Below, one piece after another: positions 11,844 through 22,660 of a stretch of DNA of 64,000 nt. Within the stretch, counting starts at the first letter, position 1. Every line of letters begins with the position of its first letter. Position numbers and translations under genes: made by a program. A model generated the notes under the pieces. The model was not told the origin of the DNA and ran no database searches. It saw only the letters and a program-made list of their open reading frames with translations. Origin of the DNA: Oxytropis ochrocephala (Eukaryota > Streptophyta > Magnoliopsida > Fabales > Fabaceae). The DNA lies in assembly GCA_020916435.1 (NCBI GenBank), contig CM037090.1, positions 115,248,663 to 115,312,662 on the forward strand, written 5' to 3'.

Positions 11844-12283
11844 CTCTAGCTACGCTGCTTTTGTGCTCTTGTGACCTATAAGTGAGGATCACATATGGGT
11901 CCATTTTTCCTGCTCATCAAAAAATGATATACAAAATCAACCCCTTTAGCTTTCATTCTAATAATGGGTATTTTCCATTCTCAAAGATTTCTCGAGATTA
12001 AAAATTGAAAAACTTCTCTTTAAATGATTTGAGAATTTAAGAAAAAATTGTGGAACCAAATTCCCTTTTGTTGCTAGTGGAGGGGCCTACAGAGTTGTTC
12101 AATCTACAGAGAATTTTCTATTTAGATTAACAGCTCTGCAAACCATTACACCATATAGCAGAAACGGGGGATCCAAAAAATGATAAATTATTAACTATTA
12201 AATTTGCAATACTTACCGAAAAATTCACTGTCATGGAGGTTTTTTGCACCAACAAGAATAACTTCAAGTGTTCCACGAGGCAT
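11844..12283 (-). pseudogene. C2-domain protein gene, second copy, exons 1-2 only (broken by Ogre insertion)
   Basis: Exon 1 is 12217-12283 (ATG at 12281-12283) and encodes 'MPRGTLEVILVGAKNLHD' plus 'SEFF'. Its donor gtaagt is at 12211-12216. Exon 2 is 11844-11909, preceded by an AG acceptor, and encodes 'KMDPYVILTYRSQEHKSS', the calcium-binding loop region of a C2 domain. Its donor is gtatgt. The exon joins keep frame, as in the fuller copy at 18268-21731. After exon 2 only 192 bases of intron remain before the Ogre LTR. Any exon 3 would lie beyond that element, outside the window, separated by more than 11.6 kb of retrotransposon. Expression as a normal C2 protein is unlikely. It differs from the other copy at two adjacent residues of exon 1 (SE versus GD). 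Confidence 0.75.
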
Positions 12284-12624
12284 CTTGAACTTGGACTATT
12301 GCTCTCTCTCAAAAAAATTTGTGGTATTTGAGTAAGGACTTTTTGACTGGAAATTAATTGATATATTACAAATATAATATTATAATAATTATAATTTACA
12401 TTTCTTTTTTTTGACTGAAGAATAATTGAGGTTTCTTCAAAAATAAAAACAAAAAATTCAGTATTTTTGAAAGTTAATTAAATGGTGTTTGTTGAAAAAA
12501 GGAAAAGAAAATTAAATGGCCCTTTTTAGCCGCATTATTTCTTTTAAATTCCTTCTCTATCATCTTTAAAATAAAATAAAACATTTTAAAAATAGAATCA
12601 CCATTTTCAGAATAGTATTTTTTT

Positions 12625-12760
12625 GTTACCATGTTATTGATGTGAGTTTCTACTGACTTTGTCGGTGATTAATCTACGCTGGTTAATGCTCAGACCAACC
12701 CTTGTCGGTAGTACAATACAATGTTGCAAAGATTGATATTAATTTTATTTGACTAAAAGG
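12625..12760. repeat. Short dispersed repeat, copy 1 of 3
   Basis: A segment with 'gttaccatgttattg', 'gtcggtgattaatctacgc' and 'tcggtagtacaatacaatg'. It recurs within duplicate B (about 22326-22465) and, diverged, at 15409-15470 ('taccatgtcattggtgtg', 'ccgatgactaatctacacc'). The third copy shows it is a repeat independent of the C2 duplication. I cannot name the family. Confidence 0.55.
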
Positions 12761-12845
12761 ATATTCATTCATTCAAACACGGAGATTACATCGATGATAA
12801 TACAATTTCAGCATTGCTATAAACACATAGGATGAATTTTCGAAC

Positions 12846-13816
12846 ACAAAAATTTCTCCATGAGCATACTCCAGTGGTCGTAAAGGCCGTCGAATTTGGG
12901 AATAGATGGTTGAACAAAGGTTCAGTCGCCTAAGTTCGCGTTCGTGTTCGCCATTATCGCCGTCGATCTTTGTCAATCTTGCAACTCGGTTCTTTGTCAC
13001 GCCAGGCCCCAAGGAGTGGAGCTCTGGTACCACATGTAGGGTCTCAGAAGTCGAAATGGGGAAAATATTCTGTGTATTGAATGAATTGACCAAATTGGTC
13101 TATTTAGTAAAGTACAATTAGTTACATCTAGTAATTGATCTAACTGAGTGATTAACAGTAAAACTAACTAACTAACTATACTTAACTAATACCAATGTTA
13201 TCAGAACCGAGCCGGTTAGGGCACTGGGTCTTTGGTCGGACCAGTGGGTCTTTGGTCGAACCGCATGAGCTGGACACACTAAAAATAGACCTGATATGTA
13301 TAAATTTGTACATAACAAAGCCATCAAAAAATTGTAATATATCTTAGAATCTACAAAACAAATTCTCAACACAAAGTTAACAAAATTCTTCAAATTTACT
13401 ATACTAATATAAATCCATAAGTCAATAACCACATCATAAGTACCTAATTAAATAAACAACCATGAAATAATAATAGTCTCAACATATCCAAATTCATAAT
13501 TAGTACATAATTACATATACTTTACGTAAGATATATAATATATATCATGTTTGTAAGCTGATTAACAACATATGAAGTTGTCACAATGGTTAAGTGGTGT
13601 GGCACCACTTTCTATTGTAGGGTTCACTTCCCGTATAAAGCCATTTTGTAACAAAAAGTGTGAAAAAATAAATTAAAAGCATTTGAGCCGTTTATGCAAG
13701 CAACTCGGATCGGGAAGGGCACCTGTTCCTGGTCGGATCGGTTCGACCGGGCTGGGCGGTCTGGTTTTGATAACACTGACTAATACACAAGTCTAATTAC
13801 ACAAATGCCCCCAACA
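12846..13816 (-). mobile_element. Ty1/copia retrotransposon 5' fragment (LTR, primer site, start of gag)
   Basis: On the minus strand an LTR runs from TGTTGGGGGCATTTG (13816) to CCCTACA (13035) and is interrupted by an hAT element at 13193-13778. Next comes TGGTACCAGAGC (13021-13032), close to the initiator-tRNA-Met site TGGTATCAGAGC used by copia elements. Then follows an N-terminal gag relic in which 'SIPKFDGLYDHWSMLME' can be read with a frame break upstream. This phrase is characteristic of copia gag. The similarity stops near 12845, so only about 190 bp of LTR and the first ~60 gag codons remain. No 3' LTR is seen. Confidence 0.75.
13193..13778. mobile_element. Non-autonomous hAT-type transposon inside the copia LTR
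   Basis: Terminal inverted repeats CAATGTTATCAGAACCG (left) and the reverse of CAGTGTTATCAAAACC (right) are flanked by a perfect 8-bp target duplication ACTAATAC (13185-13192 and 13779-13786), as expected for hAT elements. There is no transposase. The ends are GC-rich with 'tcggac/tcgacc' words; the middle is AT-rich. 13575-13640 contains possible pol III A- and B-box sequences ('tggttaagtgg', 'ggttcacttcc'). Confidence 0.85.
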
Positions 13817-14122
13817 CAGCCACAATCAATATTGGATTTTTAAATTATAATATATACAATTGGCCTGAGTGAAACAAATGATGAATCTTGTGAATCTAAG
13901 TCCATTTGGGTATTTAATGAGAGTCCTCATAGAATAGACAAAGCACATATTTCTCCCTTTTGCCACATGCCCTTGAGTCCTTGACGGATTCATTGCTTAT
14001 TTTTAGTTTAAAATTTTACTAAGAAAAATATTTGCAATGACTAAACCAAAAGTGCATTCGGCACCGTCATCACTGATACTTGCATTAAACTTCCTTTATT
14101 GATACTGATCTTATAATTTTTA
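13817..14122. other. Intergenic DNA, nothing recognised
   Basis: AT-rich sequence between the copia LTR and the CACTA element. I see no gene, repeat or motif worth naming. Confidence 0.5.
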
Positions 14123-15308
14123 CACTACAAAAAAATAACAGTATTAGCGAGGGAAATTAGCGAGGGAAATTGGGAACCTCGCTAAAAACTTATTAGCGAG
14201 GGAATTAGCGAGGGAATTGCCCGTCGCTAAAGAGGCGCTGTTTTTTCAAATAATTCCGTCGCTAAAAGTGAAAAATTCCCTCGCTAATTATTTAACAGCT
14301 GTAACCCCACGTGCTGCTTTTACAATTCCGTCGCTAACACTGAAAATCCCTCGCTAATTCAAATTCCCTCGCTAATATCAAAATTCCCTCGCTAATGCAT
14401 TTCCCTCGCTAACAACAAAATTCCCTCGCTAAACTTATTAAAGTAACTGAAGCCTTTTCTTTCCTCTTCCCACTCATTTCTCTTCTCTCACTCATTTCTC
14501 TCTTCTCTCCTATTCCGACCCCAACACCACCACCACCCATATCTCTCCATTTTCGCCACCACCACCACGCCGCCACCACCTCCTCCACCATCACTTAAGG
14601 TTTGTTTTTTCTCACTCTTCTCTCTCTCTTTCTCTCTTCTCCGAACTTCCCTCTCTAACTCCCTCTAATGATTTTTCTTTCTTTCCTCACCCATAGGAAC
14701 GATTTTTTGCTCACCAATGCACCGGAGTACACATCGTCACCGTAACGCCAAGAGATCGTTGGATTCGTGACTCAAAAAGTTAGTTTTTTTCTTTAATTTT
14801 GATTTTAGTGTTTAGGATTGATTTTTAGAATGTTTAGAAATTTATTTGATTTTAGTGTTTAGGATAGATATTGACATTTGTGTATGACTGTGGTTTTTGC
14901 TATAATTTTTCTATTGGACATGTTTATGGATGACTGTGGTTTTTGCTATAATTTTGTTTTCCAATCCTATTAATTCAAGTTTGTTGTTGATATGACTAAG
15001 TTTATTCACATTTTCTTGATATGATACTGTTCTGATGGATTGAGGAGCTCAAAATTGTATCTTAGCCTCTTGATATGATACTGTTCTGATGCATTTTTTT
15101 AAAAAAAAAAAAATTAGTTAGCGAGGGATTTTTTCGTCGCTAATTCCCTCGCTAAAATTCCCTCGCTAAATTTCCCTCGCTAATTCCCTCGCTAAATTAG
15201 CGAGGGATTTGGATCCTCGCTAATTCCCTCGCTAAAGTACATTAGCGAGGGATTTTTGTGCTTTAGCGAGGGAATTGTGCGTCGCTAAATCACGTTTTTT
15301 TTGTAGTG
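14123..15308. mobile_element. Non-autonomous CACTA transposon
   Basis: It begins CACTACAAAAAAA and ends with the inverse TTTTTTTTGTAGTG, flanked by 3-bp target duplication TTA (14120-14122 and 15309-15311), the hallmark of CACTA elements. Both ends carry dense subterminal repeats of 'TTAGCGAGGGAA' in both orientations (14147-14430 and 15119-15290), the usual transposase-binding arrays. The core (14450-14790) resembles a 5' UTR and first intron: a CT-rich tract, 'ccaccaccaccacg', then 'aaggtttgttttttctc'. No transposase ORF is present. Short ORFs in the CT-rich tract are not supported. Confidence 0.92.
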
Positions 15309-16550
15309 TTATACCTAATCTTATCATATATGGGAGTTCAATTTTTTTTCATCTTCCAATTTTTTGATCACTCGGCTTTTGTTTTTTTTTTCTTCTTTTG
15401 CTTTTTTTTACCATGTCATTGGTGTGCAATTTTCATCAGATTTACCGATGACTAATCTACACCGGGGAAACTGGCTGGCCACGAGAACTCGGCTTTGTTG
15501 GCTTGTGTCGTTATCTCCTCCCAATAGAGTTTTTGTCACACCCTTGGTTTTTCTTTTATATTTTAAGGTTTTGCATTTTTTCTTTTTTTATATTTTAAGA
15601 GGTACTTTACAATCTCGAAAAAATTTTACATTTTTAAATATGAAAACTTTTGGTGAAAAAAGTATTTAATTTGGTAAGAAAATACGTAAAGTAAAATGTT
15701 AAATAGTGTGCTTTGATGTACTTGATGGGGACAAAAATATTTTGTCGCAAAATGTGAAATGTTACGCAGTGTGTTTTTGGGCACTTTATGATTCAAATTT
15801 TTGTTTAAGTCTTCAAATACTAGAAGTTTCTTCGTAAGTAACCGATTTGGTAAAAAATAATAAGTTTGTGACAAAATACGTAAAGTGCAATGTTGACAGT
15901 GTATTTTGGGAAACTTAAGGGTGCATAATTTAGATGTTCAAATACGTGAATTGTTTGATGGGAAAAATTCATGAGAAAATACATAAAGTGTGATTCTAGA
16001 CAGTGTGTTTTGGGGCACTTCAGAATCTAAAAAAAAAATTACATGTCCAAATTGGTATTTTCTTCTTTATTTAGATAATTTCGCATCAACAAGTATTACA
16101 AGCATACTTAAATTGGTGTTTAGGTTTAAATCAAATTGGTGTTTAGATAATCATTTTCTAATTATGTTGTATTCTTTTCTCTTTAATTATAGGTTAAGTT
16201 TTTATATTTACATTCTTTTGGTATAAACTGAGTATCATTTGCGCGCAACTCTAGAGAGAAAAGAATACAAATAACGTATTTTCTTAGTTACATTTGATGA
16301 ATATAGATAACGTTATTATAGATTGTTGTTTATGTTACAACACTTTAAGCTGTTTGTGTTATGACTTCATCTAATATGTGTGATTAGTTTTTTGTTTATG
16401 CTCCAACTTTAACCTGTTTGTGTTATTACTTGATCTAATATTTGTGACTTTTGTCTTTAACTGTGATGTCTTTCTAATACTTAGAATTTGTTTGATGTTG
16501 TTATTTATTTACTCCTGTTTTTGTTTAAAAGTAATTCATTTAATCAATAA
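15309..16550. other. Intergenic DNA with degenerate ~110-bp tandem repeats
   Basis: From about 15655 to 16030 there are three to four diverged copies of a unit containing 'aaaatacgtaaagtg', 'cagtgtgttttggggcactt' and 'gattcaaat'. 15409-15470 is a copy of the dispersed repeat listed at 12625. 16030-16550 is AT-rich with a loose repeat of 'taacctgtttgtgttat' near 16345 and 16410. No gene is supported. Confidence 0.55.
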
Positions 16551-16558
16551 TCAGACAA

Positions 16559-16587
16559 CCCGTCCATCGGACGGGAGGTGAGGCTAG
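16559..16587 (+). other. Possible Helitron 3' terminus (hairpin plus CTAG)
   Basis: A perfect 7-bp stem hairpin CCCGTCC-ATC-GGACGGG (16559-16575) is followed eight bases later by CTAG (16584-16587) and then T. Helitrons end in CTRR preceded by a short GC-rich hairpin and insert before T. No 5' TC terminus or helicase gene was identified, so the element's extent is unknown. It could be a chance palindrome. Confidence 0.4.
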
Positions 16588-17269
16588 TAGATTTATATTA
16601 TTCATCTTTTTATCAACTCTTTTCACATGAAATATATAATAATTACTATATTAGTTTGAAATTTGATTATATCTTAAACTCATCATTTAATATAATATAA
16701 TATTAAAAATATAAGTCGAACTATCACGTATTTGACTACGGTTGAGCCATTCGAAGTTCGAACCTCAAAGTGGCGGTTCACGGGAGAAGATTCTCTTAAT
16801 TTGAGATTTCACTGAATTCACTGAATGGGATTTAAACAGGAGGATCTTCTCCTATGGTTCACTGATTCAATCACATGTCCAATTTTCAAAATATTGTAAA
16901 TAGGTAAACTTAAGTTGAAAAGCCAAAACTATAAAGCATGTTCCAACAAAACCATTGTAATTTTTGCTTATTAGTTGAATATCTATCCCGCGGTTCAAGA
17001 AATTTGGTATACAACTATTAATAAAACTATTTGGTTCTTTTTATTCACTTAGGTACCCAAATAATCTTTGACCGGTTCCCTTTATTCACCAATATGATTT
17101 TCCACTTCAACCTAGCCGAGTTCACTGCCCTCCCTGCAACCAAAATTTCAGAATAAATTAGGGTTTAGAACGAAAATTGAAAGCATCGATAGAAGTGCAA
17201 ATTACAATAGACCCTCCGGTACCTATTATAAGAAGAAAATACAAAAATCATCACAACCAATGAGCTCAT
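16588..17269. other. Intergenic DNA, nothing recognised
   Basis: AT-rich. Around 16785-16865 'gggagaagattctc' and 'aggaggatcttctcc' form a loose inverted pair around 'ttcactgaattcactgaatggg'. No coding signal. Confidence 0.45.
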
Positions 17270-17700
17270 TTACTATTTAGTCATGTCATCTCAGGCACAC
17301 TCCATGTGCGCAAATATACGATAAGCCTTGTAAACAATAAGGCTAGCTCGTCTATAAGAAGAGCAAGCTCGAAGTCGAGCTTGTCCAAGAAAGGACCTTA
17401 GCTCGGAGCGTGCACTTGACACGTTTGAAAACCTTATCATGTCTTTGCTCGAGGGAGAAACCTTGTTCAATTCAACCCAATTATTCGAGTATAAATAAGG
17501 GGTTTGACACCCCGGGTTTGATCACTTCACTGTTACCCTACTCTCTCACTTACTCTCTTCTAAATATTTAAACCCTAAACTGATTTAGACATCAAAGTGT
17601 TTTTTGTTGGCACACTCCCTCCATTAGAGCTTTCAAGGCGCAAACCACCACTTGAAGTTAAGAGCCATCGTTGTGCTAATTGGAGCATTAATAATTCTTA
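17270..17700 (+). repeat. Probable solo LTR remnant, Tat/Retand-like
   Basis: The sequence has the architecture of a short promoter-bearing LTR: a TATA box 'gtataaataagg' at 17489-17500, then 'actgatttagacatcaaagtg' and 'ttggcacactccctcc'. These resemble the equivalent part of the Tat LTR at 27235 ('actgactttagcatcagagtg', 'ggtacacccacctc'). I could not define exact ends or a target duplication, so the limits are approximate. Confidence 0.35.
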
Positions 17701-18039
17701 AATCATATCTTAATTATAATTTTGCTAATATTGCATATTTGGCCCTTTGTCTTCTATGCATTTTATTTTAACGGAAGAAGGGTGATGATGAAATGTGTCA
17801 TTCCCAATGTGATAAATAAAACACATGTTACGTAATAGGCAAGCACACATTAGTGTAGAGATGGATGGAGAACTTGGTAAAGTTTAACTTTGTCATTAAA
17901 AATTACTTCTAAAAAATGTAATTTTAAATCAAGATGAATGACTTGTTTGACACAAATAAATGATATAGGACCAAAGTTAAATATCAAATTAAGATAAATG
18001 ACTAAATATGCAATTTTATCTATAACTTTTAAAGACAAT

Positions 18040-18187
18040 TACTACTAGAAAACACTGATATGCCAACAGAAATTAGAGACAGAAATAATTATTTGGTCTC
18101 AAAATTTGGGGTTGCTATATAGTTAGTGGAAAAATTTGCCATTTTCCCTCTCTAAACTTCTGTTGCAATTTCAATTTTCTAGTAGTA
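18040..18187. mobile_element. 148-bp MITE with CACTA-like ends
   Basis: Inverted ends TACTACTAGAAAA (18040) and TTTTCTAGTAGTA (18187). The first bases resemble the CACTACTAGAAAA termini of legume CACTA elements. There is no ORF. It lies just downstream of the last recognised C2 exon. Confidence 0.6.
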
Positions 18188-18267
18188 AAACATTGCAGTA
18201 TGCTTAGCTAAATAACTCTAACTAAATAACTAGGTATATGTTGCAAACTTCTTAAACAAAAATATAC

Positions 18268-21200
18268 CTCAGGATGAAAAGTGAGAGCCACAAGAACCTC
18301 TCCACAATTCTTCTGCTTCCTTACAACATTATAAGCAGTTTCTGGAATGCTCCTTTCAAACAACACTGGTCCCAAATGAATTCTACATGTATGAAAATCG
18401 AAAGTATTAGTGCATGTTCAAGTTCCAAACAAGCATCGGTTCCTGGTTGTAATCACACATTTATACTTATTTCATAGAAAATATTATTCAAAACATTAAT
18501 TTATTTATATTTTTTTAGCTGAACATCTCCTTTATATTTTTAATACTTGTTTTATAAAGATAGATTTCAAAAAAATTAGAAAACTGTAATATACCCAAAT
18601 ATCCAACTATTACTTGCAAGTTGCAAGGAATTGTGTAAAAATACTTGCCAAAGACATTTTTTTTAAAAGTCTTAAATGCACTTTTGCCCCCTTTATTTTA
18701 CTTGAAATAGGATTTTAGTTTCTATTTCAAAATCCGGGCTTTTGAACTCCAATTTCACCAATTGTTGTAATTTTGGAACTAACTCAATTTTTTGACACCA
18801 AAAGTGGTGTTTTTCGATTGCAGAAGACAGAAGTGGTGATTTTTTGTCTGAAAAGTAATAATATTTAGCATTTTTTTCACTCAAAATTAGGGTCAAAAAC
18901 CATTATTTTGGGCCCAAAACTATCATTTTCGACACGAAAATTTGGGTTAGCAACACAATTGTAACAATATAGGAAACAGGAGGACCAACAACCTGAATTT
19001 TTAGTTGAGGAGACTAATATATAAAGGGGCCAAAAGCGAATTAAGACCTTTAAAAAAAAAAGGAAACGATTTAAGTATGTTTCTATGTGATTTTCTAAAT
19101 TTAAATATTTTATATTTTTGTTAAAAATTTAAAAAATAACGACACTTTTAAAAATATTTATAATAATTAATCAAATAAATAAATATTAATAGGAAAATTT
19201 ATAAATAAATCATAAAATTAATATTTTTTTAAACATAAAAAAGGATGAGTAAAAACTTACATTGTCTCGCCCAAGAATTCATCCTTGGTAAATGTATCTT
19301 TGTCCATTAGCCTCAAATTAAGTTCAGAAGCATTGTCAGAAACTGTGAAAAGGAAGCTTTCATTCCAATGAGGGTTAGATCCTGCACCTGTAGCACATGT
19401 TAACTCAATAATTAAATATTCCAGCAAACTTCATATCAAAAAGGATTTAACAAAGTCTTAATTATACTTTTTTTCTTGTGATTATAGACGTTTTTTTTAC
19501 TTTGCAAAAATATTTTTTCTTATTTATTTCTATATATTTCAAAAAAAAAATTCCGCACCTAGAAAACTCTTATTTTGATTTTCGTTCCTACGACAAATAT
19601 CTAAATTAGGAATCAATCCTCATTTTAGTCTATAATTCAAGGACTAAAATCAAAATGATCTCTTGTTTTAGGGACTAGAACCAAACATAAACAATAATAT
19701 AGAGATGAAAAAAAAGTACGAAGACTAAGAAACAAAATTATTATATAGGAAGAAAAACAAAAATAAAATTACAGAAACGAAAAACAAAACTCTCTATTTT
19801 GTAGGGATGAAAAATATATTTAAACATAAAAAGACCAATTTTCCACTAAGAGACTCATCACAAACACGTTGCAAATTATTAATTGGCCAAACAAAAGTTT
19901 TCCCAACATAATTTAGAATAATACCAAGATAAAACGAATCGTCAAGTTTTTAAAATATAACAACGCTTGTTTAGTGAATTTTCCACAAACCAATAATTTG
20001 TTAAGAATAATAATGCTCTATAAAAAAAATAATGACTAAAGGCCCAAATTGGTACCTGTCAATTTTTTATAGGACAAATTCATTCTAACAATTTTTCCGG
20101 AACACATTAATTAGTTTCTGACATTTTCAAAACGGGACATGTTAGTCCCTCCGTCCAGCAAGTGTTAGACACCTCATCTAACGCCTCCTACATGGCATGT
20201 TATATGCCAACGTGTTATGTTAACTAACATGTAACTCTTTATTTTGGCCCAACTTGATAGGTTCTGAAATTTTAAAAAGGGACATATTGGTCCCCGCATG
20301 TTTTGGGAAAAATCAGTCTATGGATGCCTTTTTCTTCATTAGTGTGGTTTCTTGAAACCATTTCACCATTTCCAAACGCATGAGAGGGAGAAGCATGTGG
20401 TTAAACACATTTTTCGTTTTGATCCATTATTTGTGTGTGAATTTTATTTGTGTTTTATTGCTAGTCCACCACCGATTAGGCCACGTGCTCAATAAGACAA
20501 CATTAAACATCTCCACCTTTCAACCCATATCATTCATCGACAGTTGATGCACCAGCAATCCGACCACCAGCACCTCCAAAACTAGTTGAGAATGAAGGGA
20601 AAAGTTGGATGACAAACAAAATGGGTTTCAAAACGAAAAAAATGCAAAAAAAAAACACACTTAAATAATGGATCAAAATGAAAAATGGGTTTCACTTTCA
20701 TGCTCTCTCTCATGCTTTTGGAGATGGTGAAATGGTTTCTGGTTTTTTGAAAACACACTAACAAAGAAGAATGGACTAGTTTGTCCCAAAATGTGCAGGG
20801 ACCAACATGTCTCTTTTTTAGAATTTTAGATTCTATCAAGTCAGAGACTAATTATGGCCAAAATAACATATTAAATGTGAGTTAATTAACGTGACATGTT
20901 GGCACATAACGTGCCACATAGGAGGTATTAGATGAGGTGTCTAACAATTGATAGACAGAGAGACAAACGTGCCCCATTTTTTAAAATGTCCAGGGTTTAA
21001 TATGTCCGAAAATTGTCAGGGACGAACTTGTCTGGCGAGAAATATATTGGGGACTAAATTTTCTACAACTAGATTGGGTGAAATTCACTACAAGAACAAA
21101 ATAATACATCTACTGAAATTGTGTCAAAAAAAATACATCTCTACGGTCAATTGATCTGAGCCATTTAATAAAAATTGAACTGCTCATAGATCGATTTAAA

Positions 21201-21731
21201 AATAACTTTTAGATCTTATTCTTTTGATTTTTATCTAGTGGCTCTGATCTACCATGATTGCATAGCTTCGAGAGAGAATCACTTAAACATACCTCTAGCT
21301 ACGCTGCTTTTGTGCTCTTGTGACCTATAAGTGAGGATCACATATGGGTCCATTTTTCCTGCTCATCAAAAATGATATACAAAATCAATCACTTTTGCTT
21401 TCATTCTAATAATGGGTATTTTCGATTCTCAAAAAATTTCGAGATTAAAAATTGAAAAACTTCTCTTTGAATGATATGAGAATCTAAGCAAAAAGTTTTA
21501 GAACCAAATTCCCTGTTGTTTCTAGTGGAGGGGCCTACATAGTTGTTCAATCTACAGAGAATTTTCTCTTTAGTTTAACAGTTCTGCAAACCATTACACC
21601 ATATAGTAGAAACAGGGGATCCTAAAAATGATAAATTATTAACTATTGAATTTGTAATACTTACCGAAAAAATCACCGTCATGGAGGTTTTTTGCACCAA
21701 CAAGAATAACTTCAAGCGTTCCACGAGGCAT
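18268..21731 (-). CDS. C2-domain protein (small, single C2; elicitor-responsive/ERG3-like), exons 1-4
   Basis: Four exons on the minus strand: 21665-21731 (ATG 21729-21731), 21293-21358, 19261-19387 and 18268-18382. All have GT donors and AG acceptors, and 375 nt join in frame to 125 codons. The product starts 'MPRGTLEVILVGAKNLHD', then 'KMDPYVILTYRSQEHKSS', 'NPHWNESFLFTVSDNASE', 'LMDKDTFTKDEFLGE' and 'LGPVLFERSIPETAYNVV'. This follows the plant single-C2 family (about 145-150 residues) that binds membrane phospholipids in a calcium-dependent way. Candidate calcium ligands are D in MDPYV and D in MDKD; an expected later Asp is less clear. The usual tail (SYGGWK-type) was not found. Read-through past exon 4 stops at 18208 and would add 20 residues. 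Intron 2 holds a foldback transposon and intron 3 a MITE. Copy B of a duplication. Confidence 0.8.
18665..19053. mobile_element. ~390-bp MITE in intron 3 of the C2 gene
   Basis: Imperfect inverted ends: 'aaaagtcttaaatgcacttt' on the left; on the right the reverse complement of 'aaaggtcttaattcgctttt'. This resembles Mutator-like MITEs of legumes. T/A-rich flanks prevent a confident target duplication. The short ORF inside is not supported. Confidence 0.55.
19455..20036. other. Intron 2 sequence of the C2 gene, possible decayed repeat
   Basis: AT-rich. Positions 19640-19820 ('agggactagaacc', 'gtagggatgaaaaatat') read like the end of another decayed inverted-repeat element, but I cannot pair it reliably. 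No exon is visible. Confidence 0.35.
20037..21063. mobile_element. Foldback / Mutator-like element in intron 2 of the C2 gene
   Basis: About 400 bp on the left (20041-20450) is inversely repeated on the right (20650-21063), with mismatches. Paired phrases include 'gttagacacctcatcta' with 'tagatgaggtgtctaac', 'tggcatgttatatgccaac' with 'gttggcacataacgtgcca', and 'gaaaccatttcaccat' with 'atggtgaaatggtttc'. A spacer of ~200 bp separates the arms. The transcript of the intron could fold into a long hairpin. No transposase. Exact ends and target duplication were not settled. Confidence 0.7.
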
Positions 21732-22545
21732 CTTGAACTTGGACTATTGCGCTATGTCAAAAAGATTTTGATACCAAAATTTCCAGTAGTATTTAAGTAA
21801 GGACTTTTTGACTAGAAATTAAATGACATATTATAAATATAATATTATAATAATAATTTATATTTCTTCTTTTTTGACTGAAAAATAATTGAATGGCCAT
21901 TAATATAATTAAATGGCCTTTGTTGAAAAAAGGAAAATATAATTAAATGGCCTTTAATAATGACGTTTGTCTTTATTCCTCATTATTACTTGGTCAAAAA
22001 GTTGTGTTACTCCTTTATTATGTACGTTTCAATTTAAGATTTGTCGAAAGCGTTTGAGATAGTTTATTGATAACTAGCAATAGTCTGAATTCAAAAAAAC
22101 TTCACAATTGTTTTGGAAATTAGTAGCTTTTAACATTTTTTGATAATATTTTGTATTTTTCAATCCTTACTTTAAGTAGAGTTTGAACTTATAGCATATA
22201 ACGTCTTTTTTTTTTGTTTTCTTTTTTAGCCGCATTATTTTTGTTAAATTCCTTCTCGATCATCTTTAAAATAAACTAGACCACTTTAAAAATAGAATCA
22301 CTTTTTTCATAATAGTATTTTTTTTGTTACCGTGTTATTGGTGTGTAGTTTCTATTGACTTTATCGGTGATTAATCTACGCCGGTTACCACTCAGATCAT
22401 CCCTCGTCGGTAGTATAATACAATGTTGCGATGATTTATATTGAATTTTTTTGACTAAAAAGGATATTCATTCATTCAAATAAAGAGATTACATCGATGA
22501 TAATATAATTTCAGCATTGCTAAAAACACAAAGGATGAATTTGCG
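21104..22545 (-). repeat. Segmental duplicate B of the C2-gene 5' region
   Basis: Counterpart of 11652-12845, containing C2 exons 1 and 2, intron 1 and the upstream region. It has an extra ~250 bp near 21895-22200 and intact flanks on the gene side. Sequence divergence between copies is modest in exons and higher in the upstream region. Confidence 0.8.
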
Positions 22546-22660
22546 AACCAACTCGCAACACTCAACTCAAGTTAATAGCGTAAAACGGAAAAATGTCTAC
22601 TATTGTGACGAAATGAAGTCACCGGAGTACCCATGCTTCCGGATCTAAAACTTTGAGGCC

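Larger units (their letters stand above)
11652..12845 (-). repeat. Segmental duplicate A of the C2-gene 5' region
   Basis: This matches 21104-22545 base for base over long stretches (for example 'cctctagctacgctgcttttgtg' in both, and the sequences around exon 1). Copy A lacks about 250 bp that copy B has at about 21895-22200. It is cut on the left exactly at the Ogre LTR (11651), and its similarity ends on the right near 12845, where a copia fragment begins. The pair is therefore a duplication of a genomic segment with gene exons, not a transposon family member. Confidence 0.8.
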
